NCBI RefSeq assembly: GCF_039523755.1
Contig: NZ_BAAAFX010000020.1
Coordinates: 1-64,000, forward strand
DNA: 64,000 nucleotides
Origin: Tatumella terrea
GTDB lineage: Bacteria; Pseudomonadota; Gammaproteobacteria; Enterobacterales; Enterobacteriaceae
Reading direction: 5' to 3'
Shown: piece by piece, positions 60,330-64,000 of the stretch
Layout: each line of letters begins with the position of its first letter
How positions within the stretch are numbered: the stretch's first letter is position 1
Notes under the pieces: model-generated
What the model was told of the DNA's origin: nothing
The model's input: the letters and a program-made list of their open reading frames with translations, nothing else
Databases searched by the model: none
Translations under genes and position numbers: made by a program

Positions 60330-60932
60330 TCAGGAACCCCGCAAAATAAGCCTGACAGGCTCGATTGCCAGCGTCATTTCTCTGTCTCCGGGATACGAGA
60401 CGACATAACGTAACGCGCCATCGGCATCGATATATCTGCCTTTCTCTTTACCGTTTTTTAATAATGAATCCAGTTTTAGCCGGCTTTCCTGAAGGGATAA
60501 CTGAGGTGAAAAAAAGTGGATCAGGGCCGCCATATAACCGGTCGCCTGCTCACGGGAGAGTTTGTCTGTGCTATTTTCGGGAGAAACCCAGGTCATCTGT
60601 ATCGTTTTGATTTTACCGCTTACGGGTTCCAGGGCCGTGGAGGAGTAAAGAGTTTCGTCTATCCGGCTGGCGGCCAGGATAACGGTATTTCCGTCATCTC
60701 CGGTGTCGATGGTGCGGTATTCGGGGAGCGGCGTTTGCGGATTAGCCTGATTAAATTTTTCCCGGAATTGCGCAATGGTATGGCTGAAAACCGGGGCGCC
60801 GGGGAGAACATACGGTGCAACCGGCGGAGGATTTCCGGCAAAAGCACACCCGGAAAACAGCCAGAAAAACAGGGGAAAATACGCCCCGCGAGGGACGCTG
60901 TTGAGTCGTTTGCTGAGGATGTTTTTGATCAC
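60330..60932 (-). CDS. yiiQ: YiiQ family periplasmic protein (DUF1454)
   Basis: A 200-residue exported protein of unknown function with an N-terminal signal sequence (FPLFFWLFSGCAFAG; cut near AFA) and the DUF1454 domain with FSHTIAQFREKFNQANP, DTGDDGNTVILAASRI and ALRYVVSYPGDREMTLAIEPV. E. coli YiiQ has the same length and lies next to tpiA. A cysteine stands before the cut site (GCAFAG), but the spacing is not a lipobox. The E. coli neighbours yiiR, yiiS and uspD are missing between it and fpr. Confidence 0.88.
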   Translation of the reverse strand: MIKNILSKRLNSVPRGAYFPLFFWLFSGCAFAGNPPPVAPYVLPGAPVFSHTIAQFREKFNQANPQTPLPEYRTIDTGDDGNTVILAASRIDETLYSSTALEPVSGKIKTIQMTWVSPENSTDKLSREQATGYMAALIHFFSPQLSLQESRLKLDSLLKNGKEKGRYIDADGALRYVVSYPGDREMTLAIEPVRLILRGS

Positions 60933-61014
60933 TGGAGGTTAATCCACCTGGTTTAGCGTGACAAAAGCGATATCTTTTCACTGCCGGATATCTTTCGGAT
61001 AGCCCGGCGTCAGG

Positions 61015-61761
61015 TTACCAATACAACTCACTGGTGATGTGGCCCGGTTTACGTCGCAGATGCGTTAACATTTTACGGGTTGATTTCAGTAAATCACGCG
61101 TTTCTCTGACCATCTGCGGGTTACCGCACAACATAACATGGCTGGTTTCTGCAGTCAGTGAGAGACCCGTGGCATTTTCCAGCGCACCACTCTCAATCAG
61201 TGCCGGTATCCGTCCGTGCAGACTTCCCTCGCTTTCTTCACGGCTGACAACGGTTTGTATCTGTAATTTGCCATCGTATTTTGCCTCCAGCGCCTGCATT
61301 AATGGCAGATAACTTAAATCTGCGGCATAACGGGCCGCGTGTACCAGCACAATGCGCCGGAAACGGTCCAGGCCTTCACCCTGCTGCAAGATTGACAGGT
61401 AAGGGCCGATAGCCGTCCCTGTGGCCAGCATCCATAATGTGTCGCAGTCCGGTATTTCGTCGCAGACGAAGAAACCGGCGGCGTCCGTTGTCACCATCAG
61501 CGGATCACCGGGCGCCAGCCGGTGTAAAGACGGGCTCAGTTTACCGTTAGGGACATTGACCAGATAAAACTCAGCCTGTGGATTATCCGGTGCATTCACA
61601 TAGGAATACGCACGCTGGACCTTTTCGCCATCAATTTCCAGAGCCAGTTTTGCAAACTGCCCGGCAACAAAAGGTCTGACCGGTGCCTGTACGACCAGAC
61701 TAAATAATGCCTCGGTCCAGTGTGTGACAGAAATGACTTTACCTTCACACCATTCGGCCAT
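61015..61761 (-). CDS. fpr: Ferredoxin/flavodoxin-NADP+ reductase
   Basis: FAD enzyme that moves electrons between NADPH and flavodoxin or ferredoxin, part of the oxidative-stress response. The start at 61761 (MAEWCEGKVISVTHW, with GAGGAG upstream) gives 248 residues, equal to E. coli Fpr; a start at 61854 would add 31 residues. FAD-binding RAYSYVNAPDN, the NADP site LATGTAIGPYLSIL, VVSREES and MLCGNPQMV are seen, and the C-terminus ends ELYW with the aromatic residue stacked on FAD. Confidence 0.95.
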   Translation of the reverse strand: MAEWCEGKVISVTHWTEALFSLVVQAPVRPFVAGQFAKLALEIDGEKVQRAYSYVNAPDNPQAEFYLVNVPNGKLSPSLHRLAPGDPLMVTTDAAGFFVCDEIPDCDTLWMLATGTAIGPYLSILQQGEGLDRFRRIVLVHAARYAADLSYLPLMQALEAKYDGKLQIQTVVSREESEGSLHGRIPALIESGALENATGLSLTAETSHVMLCGNPQMVRETRDLLKSTRKMLTHLRRKPGHITSELYW

Positions 61762-61971
61762 AGGTTGCTCCTCAAAGTTCAAGACAATAGATGACAGAGC
61801 CATCATCCCTTTGATTGTGCCGGTTTTCCACCCTTTGCGTACACGAAAGCTCATATCGACAAACTCTGATACCTGTCAGGGGAGAACAGTATTTATGCCG
61901 GGAGTGCCAATACCTGACTGCCGGCAGAGAAGAGCAGGGGGATCCTCTGGCGGGATCTGAGTAGGATGACA

Positions 61972-62003
61972 GATGATCACTCCCGCTGAAGGCCGTGATC
62001 ATC
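61972..62003. terminator. Hairpin after glpX
   Basis: GATGATCAC and GTGATCATC form a 9-bp perfect stem with a 14-nt loop, 22 bp beyond the glpX stop. The fpr-glpX gap of 263 bp holds nothing else that I recognise. Confidence 0.5.
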
Positions 62004-62024
62004 CGTTGCAGAGGGATGCTACCG

Positions 62025-63011
62025 TTAAGGCTGGCGGTCAGGCCGATGGACCGATTGAATACGGCGGACGGTGCCGCATTTTCCGCGGATAAGCAGGGTC
62101 TCGCTGGTGGCGATATTTCCTGTGCGGGTGATCCCTTTCAGCAGGTCCCCATCGGTGATACCGGTCGCCGCAAAGATCACATCATCGTCCCGGACCATCT
62201 GCGACAGCGTCAGCTTTTTGTTTGCCTCAATCCCCATACTGGCACAGCGTGATAATTCCTGTTCACCTGCCCGCCGGTTTTCTTGATTGTCCCCTTTAAC
62301 CTGATGGCGGGGCAGCAGACGGGCCTGCATATCACCGCCGAGCGCGCTGATGACCGCCGCGGAAATGACGCCTTCCGGCGCTCCGCCAATACCATACATC
62401 ACATCCACCGCCTTATCAGGCATACAGGTCAGGATAGATGCAGCCACATCACCGTCAGGGAAGGCATAGACCCGCAGGCCAGCCTGATGGAGTTGTTCGA
62501 TCAGTTCCTGATGCCGTGGCTTGGCTAATACGGCGACGGTCAGTTCGCATAAGGGTTTCTGCAAGGCATCCGCGATCCGGGCCAGATTCACGTGGAGTGG
62601 CAGGTCGAGGTCGATGCAGCCTTTCGCTCCGGGACCGGTAACCAGCTTCTCCATGTACATGTCAGGGGCATGCAGAAAGGCCCCTTTATTCCCTATTGCC
62701 ATCACCGTCAGTGCATTGGACTGTCCCATCGCTGTCATCCGGGTACCTTCGATAGGATCGACGGCAATATCAACCTCATCGCCGTGTCCGCGGCCGACCG
62801 GCTCACCGATATAGAGCATGGGCGCTTCATCGATTTCGCCTTCACCAATAACAATATGACCACGGATATCCAGGGAGTTAAGCGTAGTGCGCATGGCATT
62901 CACGGCGGCACCATCCGCAAGGTTCTTATCGCCACGTCCAAGCCAATGATGACCCGCCAGGGCCGCGGCTTCTGTAACACGGGCGAATTCGAGGGCTAAT
63001 TCTCGTTTCAT
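62025..63011 (-). CDS. glpX: Class II fructose-1,6-bisphosphatase GlpX
   Basis: Hydrolyses fructose 1,6-bisphosphate for gluconeogenesis, and is the third gene of the glpFKX operon. The 328-residue protein has the metal and substrate motifs VIGEGEIDEAPMLYIGE, AVDPIEGTRMTA, and GGAPEGVISAAVISALGGDMQARL. E. coli GlpX has 336 residues; the C-terminal tail is shorter here. It follows glpK by 115 nt. Confidence 0.96.
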   Translation of the reverse strand: MKRELALEFARVTEAAALAGHHWLGRGDKNLADGAAVNAMRTTLNSLDIRGHIVIGEGEIDEAPMLYIGEPVGRGHGDEVDIAVDPIEGTRMTAMGQSNALTVMAIGNKGAFLHAPDMYMEKLVTGPGAKGCIDLDLPLHVNLARIADALQKPLCELTVAVLAKPRHQELIEQLHQAGLRVYAFPDGDVAASILTCMPDKAVDVMYGIGGAPEGVISAAVISALGGDMQARLLPRHQVKGDNQENRRAGEQELSRCASMGIEANKKLTLSQMVRDDDVIFAATGITDGDLLKGITRTGNIATSETLLIRGKCGTVRRIQSVHRPDRQP

Positions 63012-63126
63012 TGTCGGTTTTATCTGCAGAAAAAGGTCAGGTAGTGTACCACAGGCAGGAAATCGGAAATTTACAACTTATGGCCCGCAGAGGAACTGCG
63101 GGCCGGAAGTTAACGGGCTTTAGTGA

Positions 63127-64000
63127 CTACACTTCTTTTTCGTCTTCCCAGCCACGGGCGCGGGAAACGGCTTTTTGCCAGCCGGCATAACGATAGTTAC
63201 GCTCGGTCGTTTCAATCGAAGGGCGGAACTCGCGTTCAATTACCGATTTTTCGCGCACTTCCTCCAGGTCTTTCCAGAAGCCTACCGCCAGACCGGCCAG
63301 GTACGCAGCACCTAAGGCGGTAACCTCGCGGACTTCCGGACGCTCTACCCGGGCACCCAGAATATCGGCCTGGAATTGCATCAGGAAATTATTTGCTACC
63401 GCACCGCCGTCAACACGTAATGACTGTAAGCGTGTCCCTGCATCATTTTGCATGGCTTCCAGGACATCACGGGTCTGGAAGGCTATAGACTCCAGCGTTG
63501 CACGGATAATATGGTTAGCATTGGCTCCCCGGGTCAGCCCGAAAATCGCACCACGGGCATACGGGTCCCAGTAAGGCGCACCCAGTCCGGTAAATGCCGG
63601 TACCATATAGACGCCATTAGAGTCCTTAACCTTGGTCGCAAAGTATTCAGAGTCCAGGGCATCGTTGAACAGGTTCAGCTCATCCCGCAGCCACTGGATC
63701 GAGGCGCCGCCAATAAATACCGCACCCTCCAGGGCATAGTTCACTTCTCCGCGAGGGCCACAGGCGATAGTGGTCAGTAATCCGTGCGTGGAGGTGACGG
63801 CCTCTTTCCCGGTGTTCATCAGCATAAAGCAGCCCGTACCGTAGGTATTTTTGGCCATACCCGGCTGCACACATAACTGACCGTAAAGTGCGGCCTGCTG
63901 ATCCCCGGCGATACCGGCGATAGGAATACGGGTACCCCCTTTCCCCCCGATGTTTGTCTGGCCGTAAATCTCCGATGAAGCTTTAACTTCTGGCAGCATC
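63127..64000 (-). CDS. glpK: Glycerol kinase (3' part, runs off the window)
   Basis: Phosphorylates glycerol to glycerol 3-phosphate, trapping it in the cell. The C-terminal 290 or so of about 500 residues are present: MLPEVKASSEIYGQTNIGG at the window edge, AGDQQAALYGQL, the nucleotide-site YGTGCFMLMNTG and VDGGAVANNFLMQFQ, and ERNYRYAGWQKAV near the end. The 5' part lies beyond 64000, where glpF would be expected. Transcribed toward glpX. Confidence 0.96.
   Translation of the reverse strand, partial: MLPEVKASSEIYGQTNIGGKGGTRIPIAGIAGDQQAALYGQLCVQPGMAKNTYGTGCFMLMNTGKEAVTSTHGLLTTIACGPRGEVNYALEGAVFIGGASIQWLRDELNLFNDALDSEYFATKVKDSNGVYMVPAFTGLGAPYWDPYARGAIFGLTRGANANHIIRATLESIAFQTRDVLEAMQNDAGTRLQSLRVDGGAVANNFLMQFQADILGARVERPEVREVTALGAAYLAGLAVGFWKDLEEVREKSVIEREFRPSIETTERNYRYAGWQKAVSRARGWEDEKEV

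Overview
The window is chromosomal DNA of a gamma-proteobacterium of the order Enterobacterales. The 5S rRNA, PolA, DsbA, CpxR, SecB, TpiA and most other products read like close relatives of the Escherichia coli proteins. The LPS core genes, however, are of the Klebsiella/Serratia type (waaE, wabG, waaQ, wabH, wabN). Blocks that are far apart in E. coli lie side by side here: rrn-mobBA-polA, then yicC-rph-coaD-waa-hldD-cysE-trmL, then cpxAR-glpK. I cannot name the genus from sequence alone.

Layout. 1-1500: the 3' end of 23S rRNA, 5S rRNA and a tandem repeat of about 250 bp in which each unit carries a terminator-like hairpin. 1490-7781: mobB-mobA (reverse), then yihD, srkA, dsbA and polA. 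7800-18110: an AT-rich accessory region on the minus strand, built from repeated two-gene units. Each unit has a DUF3289-family protein followed, with an 11-nt overlap, by a small membrane-anchored DUF943-family protein. There are four intact pairs, two orphan DUF943 genes with 3' scraps of the partner gene, one diverged pair whose DUF3289 gene has a single in-frame stop, and one 5' DUF3289 scrap. Three consecutive units repeat with a period of exactly 1681 bp. 18180-31331: yicC, a lipoprotein, a NupC-type nucleoside transporter, a HlyD/ABC exporter operon, then rph-pyrE, slmA, dut, coaBC, radC, rpmBG, mutM and coaD.

31343-44683 is the LPS core locus: waaE-waaA, wabG-waaQ, a GT9 transferase, wabH, wabN, waaL, a waaZ-like gene, waaC, waaF and hldD. 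These genes make the heptose donor, attach Kdo and heptose, extend and modify the core and ligate O-antigen. 44927-53757 holds yibQ-envC, yibN-grxC-secB-gpsA, cysE, trmL, cpxA-cpxR and cpxP, with a perfect CpxR box and the CpxQ small RNA in the cpxP 3' region. 53822-55118 is a collapsed P2-like prophage. A perfect 45-bp direct repeat made of the CpxQ 3' part brackets an integrase fragment and a probable amidase (Tae4-like) with an overlapping two-helix membrane protein. 55357-64000 holds fieF, pfkA, sbp, cdh, tpiA, yiiQ, fpr, glpX and the 3' part of glpK.

The most novel content is the DUF3289/DUF943 array, which has the architecture of an expanding and decaying effector-immunity locus, and the amidase pair left inside the prophage scar. 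Both functional readings are inferences from architecture and family resemblance.
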